Source: Burkholderia sp. HI2500
GTDB lineage: Bacteria > Pseudomonadota > Gammaproteobacteria > Burkholderiales > Burkholderiaceae
Direction of reading: 5' to 3'
NCBI RefSeq assembly: GCF_002223055.1
Contig: NZ_NKFL01000005.1
Span: 186,001 to 250,000 of the forward strand
Length of the DNA stretch: 64,000 nucleotides
Part shown: in pieces, positions 7,997 to 18,168 of the stretch
How the letters are laid out: every line of letters starts with the position of its first letter
Numbering within the stretch: the first letter of the stretch is position 1
The notes under the pieces: model-generated
Database searches by the model: none
What the model was told of the DNA's origin: nothing
The model's input: only the letters and a program-made list of their open reading frames with translations
Position numbers and translations under genes: made by a program

Positions 7997-9301
7997 ATGG
8001 CAACATCGACGCAGTCGCTGCCGGGCTCGTCCGGCGCATTCGAGGAAGCGACCTACCGCAAGGTGTCGTGGCGGCTCGTGCCGCTCCTGCTGCTGTGCTA
8101 CGTGGTCGCGTATCTCGACCGCGTGAACGTCGGGTTCGCGAAGCTGCAGATGGCGAGCGACCTGAACCTCAGCGACACCGTCTACGGGCTCGGCGCCGGG
8201 ATCTTCTTCTTCGGCTATTTCCTCTTCGAGGTGCCGAGCAACATCATCCTGCACAGGGTCGGCGCGCGCGTGTGGATCGCGCGGATCATGGCGACGTGGG
8301 GCGTGATCTCGATCCTGACGATGTTCGTCACGACACCCACGATGTTCTACGTGATGCGCTTCCTGCTCGGCGTCGCCGAGGCGGGCTTCTTCCCCGGCGT
8401 GATCCTCTACCTCACCTACTGGTATCCCGCGCACCGGCGCGGCCGGATGACGACGTTCTTCATGACGGCCGTCGCGCTGTCCGGCGTGATCGGCGGGCCG
8501 CTCTCGGGCTTCATCCTGAAGGCGTTCGACGGCATCAGCGGGTGGCACGGCTGGCAATGGCTGTTCCTGCTCGAGGGTATCCCGTCGGTGCTGGTCGGCG
8601 TGGTCGTGTTCCTCAAGCTGGACGAGCGGATCGAGAAGGCGAACTGGCTGACCGACGACGAAAAGGCGCTGCTCACGCGCAACGTCGCTGCCGAAGAGGC
8701 CACCAAGGAAGACCCGCCGCTCGGCGCCGTGATGGCCAGCCCGCGCGTGTGGCTGATGGCGCTGATCTACTTCTCGTTCGTGATGGGGCTTTACGGCGTC
8801 GGCTTCTGGCTGCCGACCATCATCAAGGCGACGGGCGTGACCGACACGCTCATGATCGGCCTGCTGTCGGCGATTCCGTATGCGGCCGCCGTGGTCGCGA
8901 TGATCCTGATCGCACGCAGCGCGGACCGGCACCGCGAGCGCCGCTGGCACGTCGCGATTCCGGCCGCGATCGGCGCGCTCGGGCTCGTGCTGTCGGTGAT
9001 CTGGGCGCACCAGACCGCGCTCGCGATGCTCGGCCTCACGCTCGCGACGATCGGCATCCTGACGACGTTGCCGCTGTTCTGGAGCCTGCCGACCGCTTTC
9101 CTCGGCGGCACGGCGGCCGCGGCCGGCATCGCGATGATCAACTCGATCGGCAACCTCGCCGGCTTCCTCAGCCCGTACATGATGGGCTGGCTCAAGCAGG
9201 TAACGGGCGCCAACGATTCGGGCATGTACATGCTCGCCGGGTTCCTCGTGCTCGGCGGACTGCTGGCGCTGTCGGTGCCGAAGCGGCTGGTCGACAAGTA
9301 A
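7997..9301 (+). CDS. MFS transporter, anion:cation symporter type
   Basis: A 434-residue inner-membrane permease with about 12 hydrophobic segments. The N-terminal pattern (VVAYLDRVNVGFAKLQM, then GLGAGIFFFGYFLFEVPSNI) is typical of the anion:cation symporter group, which includes phthalate, tartrate and hexuronate permeases. The substrate is therefore likely a small organic acid, but cannot be named. The ATG at 7997 has AGGAG 5 nt upstream inside the hairpin leader element. The gene follows the SDR gene after ~175 bp and may be transcribed with it or from its own leader. Confidence 0.92.
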   Translation: MATSTQSLPGSSGAFEEATYRKVSWRLVPLLLLCYVVAYLDRVNVGFAKLQMASDLNLSDTVYGLGAGIFFFGYFLFEVPSNIILHRVGARVWIARIMATWGVISILTMFVTTPTMFYVMRFLLGVAEAGFFPGVILYLTYWYPAHRRGRMTTFFMTAVALSGVIGGPLSGFILKAFDGISGWHGWQWLFLLEGIPSVLVGVVVFLKLDERIEKANWLTDDEKALLTRNVAAEEATKEDPPLGAVMASPRVWLMALIYFSFVMGLYGVGFWLPTIIKATGVTDTLMIGLLSAIPYAAAVVAMILIARSADRHRERRWHVAIPAAIGALGLVLSVIWAHQTALAMLGLTLATIGILTTLPLFWSLPTAFLGGTAAAAGIAMINSIGNLAGFLSPYMMGWLKQVTGANDSGMYMLAGFLVLGGLLALSVPKRLVDK

Positions 9302-9319
9302 CGCAGGGAGCCAACCCGC

Positions 9320-9685
9320 ATGCTCCACCGAATCGTCCAGGCAGCCGGCCACCGTGTGCTGGTCCGCGATCCCGCCGCTGGCCTGGTTCAGCGCGAAAGC
9401 GATGCGCTCGATCTCGTCGCGCTCGCGCACGAGCATGAGGCCGATTGGGTCGCGGTGCCCGCCAACGGGCTGCACGAGGATTTCTACCGGCTCGATAGCG
9501 GGCTGGCGGGCGCGGTGCTGCAGAAACTCGTCAACTACGGCGTCCGGCTCGGTGTGGTCGGTGATATTGACCGCTGGCTCGCGCGCAGCGAAGCGCTCCG
9601 CGCGCTCGTTCGCGAGTCCAATCGTGGGCAATCGGTGTGGTTCGTCGCGAGCGAGGAAGACCTGCTGCGCAGGCTCGGCGCGTAA
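9320..9685 (+). CDS. DUF4180 domain protein
   Basis: A 121-residue protein matching the DUF4180 family pattern: a LDLVALAHEH block, then FYRLDSGLAGAVLQKLVNYGVRLGVVGD, and a C-terminal ESNRGQSVWFVASEEDLLRRL. The family has no established function that I know of. The gene starts 18 bp after the permease stop codon with GCAGGGAG upstream, so it is probably co-transcribed with the permease. No signal peptide or membrane segment is visible, so it is likely cytoplasmic. Confidence 0.8.
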   Translation: MLHRIVQAAGHRVLVRDPAAGLVQRESDALDLVALAHEHEADWVAVPANGLHEDFYRLDSGLAGAVLQKLVNYGVRLGVVGDIDRWLARSEALRALVRESNRGQSVWFVASEEDLLRRLGA

Positions 9686-9719
9686 CGCGCCGCGCGCGCC
9701 CGCTGCGTCGCGATCGACG

Positions 9720-9755
9720 AAAAAAAGCCCCGAAGGCCGCCAGGCGTTCGGGGCT
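9720..9755 (-). terminator. Intrinsic terminator of the hemC-hemDX-hemY operon
   Basis: The stem AGCCCCGAA (9726-9734) pairs with TTCGGGGCT (9747-9755); on the minus strand it is followed by seven T residues. It lies between the convergent DUF4180 and hemY genes. Confidence 0.85.
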
Positions 9756-9773
9756 GGTTTGCGCCGCAGCGCG

Positions 9774-10961
9774 TCAGACCACGGTAATCGCGAGCGCGCT
9801 TTCGCGGTAGTGCTTCGCAGCCTTGTCGGTTTCGCCAAGATGCTCGAACAGCCGCGCGAGCGCGCGATGCGCACGCACCTTCAGCGCCTCGTTGTCGGCC
9901 AGCTTCAGTGCCGATTCGAGGAACGACTGCGCCTTGCCCCACAGCTGCTGCTGCTGGCACAGGCGACCGAGCGCGAACAGCAGGTCGGCATCCTCCGGGT
10001 GATCCTTCTTCCACCCTTCCGCCTTCTGGATCAGCGGCAGCGCATCGGCGCCGGCCGTATCCGGATAACGGCGCAGCAGGCGCGCATCCCAGTTGTGCGC
10101 GAGCGCGTCCTCGACGATGCGGCGCGCTTCGTTGCGGCGCTCGAGCGGGACGAGCAGATCGGCGGCGAGATCGGCAAGACGCGGCGACTGGCGCTCGGCC
10201 GGCGACAGCGACTGCCACACCTCGAGCAGCGCGTCCGGGTCGTGCCGGCGTTCGCGCAGCAGGTTTTCCGCGGCCTGCTGGCGCAGCCGCACGGCCGCGG
10301 CCGGATGCAGCGCCTCGCGCTTCTCGAGCGCCTTCGCAAGCTTCAGCACCTCGGCCCAGTTCTTCAACTGCTGCTGCGCGCGCAGCGCGACCTGCTGCGC
10401 ATGGATGCGCTTGCCGCCCGCCTGCAGGTCGGCCAGCGCGGCAAGCGCGCCGTCGGCATCACGCGCATCCGCGCGCATGTCGGCCGCGGCGAGCAGCCGT
10501 GCGTCCTGCCATTCCGGCGCGTCGACCTTCGACAGCCAGTCGTCGCGGCGCGTGTACTCGTGCATCCGGTGCGCGGCGGTGGCCCCGACGAGACTCGCGG
10601 CGCCCAGGTTCGCATCGACCGACAGCGCTTCACGCGCGGCCTTCTCCGCGCGCGAGAAGCGGCCCGCATACAGGTTCGCGATCGCGTCGCGCAGCGATGC
10701 CTGTGCCTTCTCGTTGCGCGAGCGCGCCCGATACGCGGCGACCCGCTGCGGCATGCGCCAGATGTTGCGCACGATGCGCAGCAGCGCATACACGACGATG
10801 AACAGCACGACGATGGCGATCACGAACAGGTTCAGCGACACGTCGATCCGGTACGGCGGATAGACGAGCAGTACCTGCCCCGCGTCGAAACGGCCGACGG
10901 TGGCGAGCGCCGCGGCGATCGCGAACAGGACCGCGAGCCAGACGATTCCTCGAAGCGTCAT
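9774..10961 (-). CDS. hemY: HemY-family heme biosynthesis-associated membrane/TPR protein
   Basis: A 395-residue protein of the proteobacterial HemY family. This is not the protoporphyrinogen oxidase of the same name in Gram-positives. It has two N-terminal hydrophobic segments (about residues 5-25 and 42-65), then a soluble region of tetratricopeptide-like helices rich in Ala, Leu and Arg. Family members sit in the inner membrane and are linked to tetrapyrrole synthesis, but their biochemical role is unclear. Start 10961 lies 2 bp after the hemDX stop, indicating translational coupling. It is the last gene of the operon and is followed by a strong hairpin. Confidence 0.9.
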   Translation of the reverse strand: MTLRGIVWLAVLFAIAAALATVGRFDAGQVLLVYPPYRIDVSLNLFVIAIVVLFIVVYALLRIVRNIWRMPQRVAAYRARSRNEKAQASLRDAIANLYAGRFSRAEKAAREALSVDANLGAASLVGATAAHRMHEYTRRDDWLSKVDAPEWQDARLLAAADMRADARDADGALAALADLQAGGKRIHAQQVALRAQQQLKNWAEVLKLAKALEKREALHPAAAVRLRQQAAENLLRERRHDPDALLEVWQSLSPAERQSPRLADLAADLLVPLERRNEARRIVEDALAHNWDARLLRRYPDTAGADALPLIQKAEGWKKDHPEDADLLFALGRLCQQQQLWGKAQSFLESALKLADNEALKVRAHRALARLFEHLGETDKAAKHYRESALAITVV

Positions 10962-10963
10962 CG

Positions 10964-12934
10964 TTACCCCCGGCTCTTGAACTGCTGAACGGCGTTCAGG
11001 CTCGTGTTCAGGTTCGGCACCGCAACCGTCAGCGATGCGCCGTCAACCTGCTTGAGCAGATCCTCGACGGTCTGCGTGTCCTTCGATGCCTGGTCGAAAT
11101 ACTTCCCGAGCGACGCCTGTGCGGCGTGCAGGTCGGCCTTCATCGCGCTGTCGTTGCGCGCGAGCAGCGACAGGCGGGCAGTCAGCAGGCGCAGCTTCAC
11201 GTTCTCGCGCACGAAGTAGCCCTGGTCGGGCGACGCGAGCATCGCATCCGCGTTGTCGATCCGGCGCACCTGCACGAGCCCCTTCAACTGCTGGCCGAGG
11301 CCGGCCGAGAAGTCGTGCCACCACACCTTCCAGCGCGGCTCGCCGGCCACGGCCGACGACGCGGTGTCGGCCGGCGCGGCCTTCGGCGCCTCGTGCGGGA
11401 CGATCGCCTCGCCGGACAGCGGCAGCGCGTCGATCTTCGCGATCGCATCGTCGAGCTTGATCGCCAGGCCCGTGAGGTCGGCCGCCGGTGCGGCCTTCAG
11501 CTTCTCGATGTCCAGCGCGAGCGCCTTGCGGACCGTGACGGCCTGCGCGCTCTGCGACGTGGCGAGGCGCGCGTCGGCGTTCTGCAGCGCGATCAGCGCG
11601 AGCTGCGTGTTGCCGGTCAGCTGAAGCTGCTGGCTCGCGCTCGACAGCATCTGGTCGACTTCCTCGAGCATCCACGCATCGCGGTTGCGCGACAGATCCT
11701 GGTATTGCTGCTGCAGCGCCTGCTGTGCGCTCTGCGCGTCGGCGAGCTTGCCGTCGAGCTGCGCAAGCTGCGTGTCAACCTGGTGCGTGCTCGCGAGCGC
11801 TTGCTCGGTCTTCATGCGCGTCTCGGCCGTCTGCGCATCCAGCGCCTTCTGGCGCGTGACGAACGTGCCGTCGAGCCGGTCGATCTTCCGGTTCAGTGCG
11901 TAGCCGCCGACGCCCGCCGCGCAGCCGAGCACGACGACGACGAACCACAGCACCGCGCTGCCGCCGCGGCGCGCGGGTGGTTCGGCGCCCATGTAGGCAG
12001 GGCGGGACGGCGGTGCGGATGCAGCGGCCGGCTGGGAAGCGACGCTTTTGGAATCGTTGGTATCTGTCATGCGTTTAGTCACCGGTGCGGCTGTCGCCGG
12101 TTGGACGGCCTCCTCGGCCATCGTTCGAAACGCGCGGACGATGCGCTCATCGCCCGCGCCGGTCAGCGTAATCCTATCAAAACCCAATGAACGCGCGGTC
12201 TGCTCGATCCGCGGATGCGGCGTCACGAGCGGCGCGTGCTTCAGCGCGTCGATCTCGGCATCGTTCAGGTGCGCCCGCGCGAGTTCGTGCAGGTTGCGCA
12301 CGCCTTCCGAGCTCGTGACGAGCCACGCATGCGGTTCGCCGTGAAGCAGCGCATGCACGCGCTCCCACGCGCCGACACGCGGCTCGGGCACGACGCGCCG
12401 GTAGGCGGCGGCGAGCGTGACGTCCGCGCCGGCCTCGCGCAATCGTTCGGCGAGCCATTCGCGACCGCCGTCGCCGCGCACGATCAGCACGCGCTTGCCC
12501 GCCAGCGCCTGGGCGCCGCCGAACGCGGCCTCGATGCACGCGAACAGGCTTTCCGAATCGTAATGGGGTACGCCGCCGTCGGCCGGCGCCTGCGGCGCGA
12601 TCACGCGATGCGCGGGCGCCGCGATGCCGTGACGCTCGAGCGCCGCCACGCTGCCGGGCCCGACCACGCCGACCGGCAGCGCGTTCGGCCAGATCGCGCC
12701 GTACTGCGCGAGCGCGCGGTCGATCGCGTTCGGCGAGACGAAAATCACCAGCGCGTAGTCGGCGAGCGCCGCGAATGCCGCGTCGAGCGGCGCGGGATCG
12801 TCGACCGGCGCGATGTCGATCAACGGAAATTCGAGCACGTCGCAGCCGGCCTCGGCCAGTTGCGACGCAAGCGCGCCGGACTGGCCGTCCGGGCGCGTCA
12901 GGACAGCGGTGAACGCGCGCGCGCCGCCCGCCAT
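10964..12934 (-). CDS. hemDX: Fused uroporphyrinogen-III synthase (HemD) and HemX-type protein
   Basis: A 656-residue fusion. Residues ~1-265 are uroporphyrinogen-III synthase (FTAVLTRPDGQSGALASQL at the start, VIFVSPNAIDRAL, LVTSSEGVRNL), which closes hydroxymethylbilane to uroporphyrinogen III. After a Pro/Ala-rich linker a single transmembrane helix (VLWFVVVVLGCAAGVGGYAL) leads into a periplasmic coiled-coil HemX domain. HemX is often labelled uroporphyrinogen-III C-methyltransferase, but no methyltransferase motifs are visible. The start at 12934 overlaps the hemC stop by one base (TGATG). The frame is open for 108 further codons upstream, but that part is a shadow of hemC. Confidence 0.93.
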   Translation of the reverse strand: MAGGARAFTAVLTRPDGQSGALASQLAEAGCDVLEFPLIDIAPVDDPAPLDAAFAALADYALVIFVSPNAIDRALAQYGAIWPNALPVGVVGPGSVAALERHGIAAPAHRVIAPQAPADGGVPHYDSESLFACIEAAFGGAQALAGKRVLIVRGDGGREWLAERLREAGADVTLAAAYRRVVPEPRVGAWERVHALLHGEPHAWLVTSSEGVRNLHELARAHLNDAEIDALKHAPLVTPHPRIEQTARSLGFDRITLTGAGDERIVRAFRTMAEEAVQPATAAPVTKRMTDTNDSKSVASQPAAASAPPSRPAYMGAEPPARRGGSAVLWFVVVVLGCAAGVGGYALNRKIDRLDGTFVTRQKALDAQTAETRMKTEQALASTHQVDTQLAQLDGKLADAQSAQQALQQQYQDLSRNRDAWMLEEVDQMLSSASQQLQLTGNTQLALIALQNADARLATSQSAQAVTVRKALALDIEKLKAAPAADLTGLAIKLDDAIAKIDALPLSGEAIVPHEAPKAAPADTASSAVAGEPRWKVWWHDFSAGLGQQLKGLVQVRRIDNADAMLASPDQGYFVRENVKLRLLTARLSLLARNDSAMKADLHAAQASLGKYFDQASKDTQTVEDLLKQVDGASLTVAVPNLNTSLNAVQQFKSRG

Positions 12935-13938
12935 CAGGCGTCGCCCTTGCCGGCGGCCTGCGAGCCCGCGAGCAGCGCCCGGACGATGTCGAGCGCGCCT
13001 TGCGCCTCGAGCTCGTCGGACACGGCGCGGCCGAGCGCGAGCGCATCGGCGACGGTCATGACTGCCCCGCACTCCTCGGCCGTCAGCACGCGCTTGCCGT
13101 CGGTCGTCGACACACGGCCCGTCAGGTACAGTTCGCCCGCGCGCCACACCGCGTGCGCGGCGAGCGGCACCTCGCAGCTGCCGCCGAGCGCGCGCGACAC
13201 CATCCGCTCGGCCTCGACCGCGAGCGCGGTCTGCGGGTCGTGCAGCGGTGCGAGCCATGCGGCGACGTCGTCGCGGTGCGATGCGATCTCGATGCCGAGC
13301 GCGCCCTGGCCGGCCGCGGGCGGGCTGGCTTCGACGTCGATCAGCGTGCGAATGCGCGCTTCCAGGCCGAGGCGCTTCAGGCCGGCGGCCGCGAGGATGA
13401 TCGCCGCGTAGTCGCCGCGATCGAGCTTCGCGAGACGCGTGTCGAGGTTGCCGCGCAGCGGCAGCACGTCCAGGTGCGGGTAGCGCGAGCGCAGCATCGC
13501 CTCGCGGCGCAGGCTCGACGTACCGACCACGGCGCCGGCCGGCAGCGCGTCGAGCGACGCGTAGTCGTTCGACACGAATGCATCGCGCGGATCTTCGCGT
13601 TCCATGATCGCGGCGAGCGAGAAGCCGTCGGGCAGCGCCATCGGCACGTCCTTCAGCGAATGCACGGCGAGATCGGCGCGGCCGTCGGCCAGCGCGGCCT
13701 CCAGTTCCTTCACGAACAGGCCCTTGCCGCCGACTTTCGACAGCGTGCGATCGAGAATCTGGTCGCCGCGCGTCGTCATCCCGAGGATTTTCACGTCACA
13801 AGCTGGATATAATTTGCGCAGCGCATCACGCACATGTTCGGCTTGCCACATCGCCAGGCGGCTCTCGCGCGAAGCAATCGTCAACGTCGCGGGCGACTGT
13901 GCCTGTTGCGGCCCGGCCGCGGGGGTCTCGGAATTCAT
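12934..13938 (-). CDS. hemC: Hydroxymethylbilane synthase (porphobilinogen deaminase)
   Basis: Assembles four porphobilinogen units into linear hydroxymethylbilane, upstream of HemD. It has 334 residues. Catalytic D97 lies in HSLKDVP, and C255 in GGSCEVP carries the dipyrromethane cofactor. The ATG at 13938 begins [10 protein letters not shown]; the long open frame upstream is only antisense to ppc. The stop overlaps the hemDX start. The gene is divergent from ppc, with about 200 bp between the starts that should hold both promoters. Confidence 0.97.
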   Translation of the reverse strand: MNSETPAAGPQQAQSPATLTIASRESRLAMWQAEHVRDALRKLYPACDVKILGMTTRGDQILDRTLSKVGGKGLFVKELEAALADGRADLAVHSLKDVPMALPDGFSLAAIMEREDPRDAFVSNDYASLDALPAGAVVGTSSLRREAMLRSRYPHLDVLPLRGNLDTRLAKLDRGDYAAIILAAAGLKRLGLEARIRTLIDVEASPPAAGQGALGIEIASHRDDVAAWLAPLHDPQTALAVEAERMVSRALGGSCEVPLAAHAVWRAGELYLTGRVSTTDGKRVLTAEECGAVMTVADALALGRAVSDELEAQGALDIVRALLAGSQAAGKGDA

Positions 13939-14145
13939 TGCTGGAACATCGAAGGACGGGATTGAAGATCGAACAATGGTAGCACGCACGCCCCTGCCCG
14001 CCCGGGCCTGGAGCCTGCGCCCGGCCTGCCGCCGAGCGGGTCGCGGCGCCGATGCGCGGATGTGCCGCACGTAGCTGGTTGCTTGACCGCAGTTTCGCAG
14101 TTTCCGCAGTTCCTTTTGACTCGAGCTTTCCCAAGGAAACCCATC

Positions 14146-17100
14146 GTGAAGTCTTCCGGATCGGCGCGTACGGCGCGCCGCAATGCTGCCCTGTCCTCCT
14201 CCGACGCCTCGACGGACACCGTCGCCACCGCCGCGAACGGCCGTGCGAAAACGGCAACGAAACCGAAAGACCCGATACGTCAGACAAAACGCGCGACGAA
14301 AGCCGCCGGCCCGGCTGCCCGCACCGCGGCCCGCACGGCCGGTGCGCCGAAGTCCGGCACGCGCACGCGCGAGGACAAGGACGGCCCGCTGTTCGAAGAC
14401 ATCCGCTTCCTCGGCCGCCTGCTCGGCGACGTCGTGCGCGAGCAGGAAGGCGATACCGTGTTCGACGTCGTCGAGACGATCCGCCAGACCGCGGTCAAGT
14501 TCCGCCGCGAGGACGACAGCGAAGCCGCGCAGACGCTCGAGAAGAAGCTGCGCAAGCTGACGCCGGAGCAGACGGTGAGCGTCGTGCGCGCGTTCAGCTA
14601 TTTCTCGCATCTCGCGAACATCGCGGAAGACCGCCACCACAACCGACGTCGCCGCATCCATGCGCTGGCCGGCTCCGCGTCGCAGCCCGGCACGGTCGCG
14701 TACGCGCTCGAACAACTGAAGACGACCGGCAACGCGTCGAAGCGCCTGCTGCAGCGCTTCTTCGACGATGCGCTGATCGTGCCGGTGCTGACCGCGCACC
14801 CGACCGAAGTGCAGCGCAAGAGCATCCTCGACGCCCAGCACGACATCGCGCGCCTGCTCGCCGAACGCGACCAGGAACTGACGAGCCGTGAGCGCCAGCA
14901 CAACGAATCGATGCTGCGCGCGCGCGTCACCGCGCTGTGGCAGACCCGCATGCTGCGCGACTCGCGCCTGACGGTCGGCGACGAGATCGAGAACGCGCTG
15001 TCGTACTACCGCGCGACGTTCCTCGACGAACTGCCCGCGCTGTACGGCGACATCGAGGCCGCGCTCGCCGAGCACGGCCTGTCCGCGCGCGTACCCGCGT
15101 TCTTCCAGATGGGCAGCTGGATCGGCGGCGACCGCGACGGCAACCCGAACGTGACCGCGCCGACGCTCGACGAGGCGATCAACCGCCAGGCCGCGGTGAT
15201 CCTCGAGCACTATCTGGAACAGGTGCACAAGCTCGGCGCCGAGCTGTCGGTGTCGAACCTGCTCGTCGGTGCGAACGACGCCGTGAAGGCGCTCGCGGCA
15301 GCCTCCCCCGACCAGTCGCCGCACCGCGTCGACGAACCGTATCGCCGCGCGCTGATCGGCATCTATACGCGCCTCGCCGCAAGCGCACGCGTGCGGCTCG
15401 GCGAAGGCACGGTGCCGGTGCGCAGCGCAGGCCGCGGCGCGCCGCCCGTGCGTGCGATCCCGTACGCGGATTCCGAAGCGTTCGTCGCCGACCTGAAGGT
15501 GCTGACCGCGTCGCTCGACGAACACCACGGCACGTCGCTCGCCGCGCCGCGCCTCGCGCCGCTCGTGCGCGCGGCCGAAGTGTTCGGCTTCCACCTGGCG
15601 AGCATCGACCTGCGCCAGAGCTCCGACATCCACGAAGCCGTGGTCGCCGAACTGTTCGCCCGCGCGGGCGTCGAGGCCGACTACGCGGCGCTCGCCGAGG
15701 AAGACAAGCTGCGCGTGCTGCTCGCGGCGCTCGCCGATCCGCGTCCGCTGCGCTCGCCGTATTTCGAATACTCGGCGCTCGCGCAGAGCGAGCTCGGCGT
15801 GTTCGAGAAGGCGCGTGAAGTCCGCGCGCAATTCGGCGCACGTGCGGTACGCAACTACATCATTTCGCATACGGAAACCGTCAGCGACCTCGTCGAGGTG
15901 CTGCTGCTGCAGAAGGAGACGGGCCTGCTCGAAGGCGCGCTCGGCGTCCCGGGCGGCGATGCGAAGAACAGCCTGATGGTGATCCCGCTGTTCGAGACGA
16001 TTCCCGACCTGCGCGACGCCGCGCGCATCATGCGCGAGTACTTCGCACTGCCGGGCATCGACGCGCTGATTGCACACCAGGGCGCCGAGCAGGAAGTGAT
16101 GCTCGGCTATTCGGACAGCAACAAGGACGGCGGCTTCCTGACGTCGAACTGGGAACTGTATCGTGCTGAGCTCGCGCTCGTCGACCTGTTCCGCGACCGC
16201 AAGATCACGCTGCGGCTGTTCCACGGCCGCGGCGGCACGGTCGGCCGCGGCGGCGGCCCGACCTACCAGGCGATCCTGTCGCAGCCGCCCGGCACCGTGA
16301 ACGGCCAGATCCGCCTGACCGAACAGGGCGAGGTGATCGCGAGCAAGTTCGCGAACCCGGAGATCGGCCGCCGCAACCTCGAGACGGTCGTCGCCGCGAC
16401 GCTCGAAGCCACGCTCCTGCCGCAGAACAATGCGCCCGCGCAGTTGCCGGCGTTCGAGGCCGCGATGCAGACGCTGTCCGATTCGGCGATGGCCGCGTAC
16501 CGCGCGCTCGTCTATGAAACCCCGGGCTTCACCGACTACTTCTTCTCGTCGACGCCGATCACCGAGATCGCCGAGCTGAACATCGGCAGCCGCCCGGCGT
16601 CGCGCAAGCTGCAGGATCCGAAGCAGCGCAAGATCGAGGACCTGCGCGCGATTCCGTGGGGCTTCTCGTGGGGTCAGTGCCGGCTGCTGCTGACGGGCTG
16701 GTACGGCTTCGGCAGCGCGGTGAGCGCGTATCTCGACGGCGCGCAGGACGACGCCGAGCGCACGAAGCGTGTCGCGCTGCTGAAGAAGATGAACAAGACC
16801 TGGCCGTTCTTCTCGAACCTGCTGTCGAACATGGACATGGTGCTCGCGAAGACCGACCTCGCGGTCGCGTCGCGCTACGCGCAGCTCGTTTCCGACCGCA
16901 AGCTGCGCAAGCACGTGTTCGAGCGGATCGTCGCGGAATGGGAGCGCACGTCGCAGGCGCTGGCCGAAATCACCGGGCACGAAGGCCGCCTCGCGACCAA
17001 CCCGCTGCTCGCGCGCTCGATCAAGAACCGCTTCCCGTATCTCGATCCTCTGAACCATCTGCAGGTCGAGCTGATCAAGCGCCACCGTGCGGGCGACACG

Positions 17101-17172
17101 AACGCGCGGCTGCGCCGCGGGATTCACCTGACGATCAACGGGATCGCGGCCGGCCTGCGCAACACGGGCTGA
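14146..17172 (+). CDS. ppc: Phosphoenolpyruvate carboxylase
   Basis: Carboxylates PEP to oxaloacetate to refill the TCA cycle. From the GTG at 14146 (preceded by AAGGA) it has 1008 residues. The catalytic His is H218 in [11 protein letters not shown], and the [13 protein letters not shown] loop and C-terminal RNTG end are intact. The E. coli enzyme carries the equivalent His at 138, so this protein has about 80 extra N-terminal residues rich in Ala, Thr, Lys and Arg before [13 protein letters not shown]. An ATG at 14062 is also in frame but has a poorer context. Convergent with the methyltransferase gene; a strong hairpin follows. Confidence 0.96.
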   Translation: MKSSGSARTARRNAALSSSDASTDTVATAANGRAKTATKPKDPIRQTKRATKAAGPAARTAARTAGAPKSGTRTREDKDGPLFEDIRFLGRLLGDVVREQEGDTVFDVVETIRQTAVKFRREDDSEAAQTLEKKLRKLTPEQTVSVVRAFSYFSHLANIAEDRHHNRRRRIHALAGSASQPGTVAYALEQLKTTGNASKRLLQRFFDDALIVPVLTAHPTEVQRKSILDAQHDIARLLAERDQELTSRERQHNESMLRARVTALWQTRMLRDSRLTVGDEIENALSYYRATFLDELPALYGDIEAALAEHGLSARVPAFFQMGSWIGGDRDGNPNVTAPTLDEAINRQAAVILEHYLEQVHKLGAELSVSNLLVGANDAVKALAAASPDQSPHRVDEPYRRALIGIYTRLAASARVRLGEGTVPVRSAGRGAPPVRAIPYADSEAFVADLKVLTASLDEHHGTSLAAPRLAPLVRAAEVFGFHLASIDLRQSSDIHEAVVAELFARAGVEADYAALAEEDKLRVLLAALADPRPLRSPYFEYSALAQSELGVFEKAREVRAQFGARAVRNYIISHTETVSDLVEVLLLQKETGLLEGALGVPGGDAKNSLMVIPLFETIPDLRDAARIMREYFALPGIDALIAHQGAEQEVMLGYSDSNKDGGFLTSNWELYRAELALVDLFRDRKITLRLFHGRGGTVGRGGGPTYQAILSQPPGTVNGQIRLTEQGEVIASKFANPEIGRRNLETVVAATLEATLLPQNNAPAQLPAFEAAMQTLSDSAMAAYRALVYETPGFTDYFFSSTPITEIAELNIGSRPASRKLQDPKQRKIEDLRAIPWGFSWGQCRLLLTGWYGFGSAVSAYLDGAQDDAERTKRVALLKKMNKTWPFFSNLLSNMDMVLAKTDLAVASRYAQLVSDRKLRKHVFERIVAEWERTSQALAEITGHEGRLATNPLLARSIKNRFPYLDPLNHLQVELIKRHRAGDTNARLRRGIHLTINGIAAGLRNTG

Positions 17173-17214
17173 TCCGCCTGCGGCGCGATGTGATTCCGCG
17201 CCGACTGACGTCCT

Positions 17215-17254
17215 AAAAGCCGCGATACGCGACGATGCGTATCGCGGCTTTTTT
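17215..17254. terminator. Bidirectional intrinsic terminator between ppc and the methyltransferase
   Basis: A 13-bp stem AGCCGCGATACGC pairs with GCGTATCGCGGCT around a 6-nt loop, flanked by an A run on the left and TTTTTT on the right. Confidence 0.9.
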
Positions 17255-17290
17255 CATGCGCCGGCGAAACAGCAGCGGCACACCTCGCGC

Positions 17291-18043
17291 TCAGTGTGCG
17301 TCGATCAGCAACGCGTCGTGTTCGAACGAACCGTCGGGCTGCACCGCGTAGTAGCCGCGCACCTCGTCCGGCGCATGCGCCCACAGTGCGCGAATGCCGG
17401 TGACGCTGTCGGCCGGCGTGCGGATGCGCGCGACCCACGTATCGAAATCGATCGGCAGCCGCCAGCGGCTGTGCACGTGCGCGTCGAAGCCGGCTTCGCG
17501 GAACATCACGAGCCATTCGTCCGCCCGGTAGTCGCGCACGTGCGACGCATCGCGCAGCACCTCCGCGGCCTGCAGGTACGTATCGAGAAGCGGATGATCG
17601 TTGCCGGCGATATCGATCATCAACACGCGGCCGCCCGGTTTCAGCACGCGGCGCACCTCGGCGAGCGCCGCGCGCATGTCGTGCCAGTGGTGCGCGCTCA
17701 TCCGGCTCACGACCCAGTCGAACGTCGCCGTGTCGAACGGCAGTTGCTCGGCCGGCCCCTGCTGCGTACGGAGGTTCGCGAGCCCGCGTTCGCGCGCGGC
17801 GGCGTCGACCGTCGCGAGCATCGGCGCGGCGAGATCGTAGGCGACCACGTCGCGCACGTGCGGCGCGACGGCGAAGCTCGCATGGCCCGCGCCGCAGCCG
17901 AGATCGAGCACCGCGGCGTCGGGCGTCGCGCGCACCGCGTCCGCGAGCGTCTGCAGATCGGCGCCCGTCGCGTGGACCGTGCTCGTCAGATAGGCGGCGG
18001 CCGTCGTGCCGAATGCGTCGACGACCTGGTCGTGGTGTTTCAT
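17291..18043 (-). CDS. Class I SAM-dependent methyltransferase (UbiE/Coq5-like)
   Basis: A 250-residue Rossmann-fold methyltransferase. SAM motif I is LDLGCGAGHASF near residues 46-57, the acidic residue after strand 2 is in AYDLAAPML, and motif III-like text is VLKPGGRVLMID. The substrate is not inferable; YcgJ-like proteins of this type are mostly uncharacterised. The start at 18043 follows AAAGGAGCG. It is divergent from a helix-turn-helix regulator, and the spacer holds a perfect palindrome that overlaps candidate promoters for both genes, so the regulator probably controls it. Confidence 0.9.
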   Translation of the reverse strand: MKHHDQVVDAFGTTAAAYLTSTVHATGADLQTLADAVRATPDAAVLDLGCGAGHASFAVAPHVRDVVAYDLAAPMLATVDAAARERGLANLRTQQGPAEQLPFDTATFDWVVSRMSAHHWHDMRAALAEVRRVLKPGGRVLMIDIAGNDHPLLDTYLQAAEVLRDASHVRDYRADEWLVMFREAGFDAHVHSRWRLPIDFDTWVARIRTPADSVTGIRALWAHAPDEVRGYYAVQPDGSFEHDALLIDAH

Positions 18044-18168
18044 CGTTCGCTCCTTTGTACCGTTGCCGGTGCGACAGACGCCTCCGCCTCTGCTCCGGCC
18101 CCATGCAACGCGTTTTGTGGGACGCGCGCTGCCCTGCCGGCGCGCGAGCCGCTACAATAGGCCTGCGT

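Noticed and set aside
7964..9874. Minus-strand open frame opposite the MFS gene
   Set aside because: Shadow of the MFS and DUF4180 genes, without domains, start signals or hydrophobic pattern.
10964..13258. HemDX starting 108 codons earlier
   Set aside because: The extra N-terminus is Arg-rich shadow of hemC; the conserved HemD start lies at 12934 with one-base overlap to hemC.
13939..17127. Long minus-strand extension upstream of hemC
   Set aside because: It is the antisense of ppc; real HemC begins at the ATG at 13938 where homology starts.
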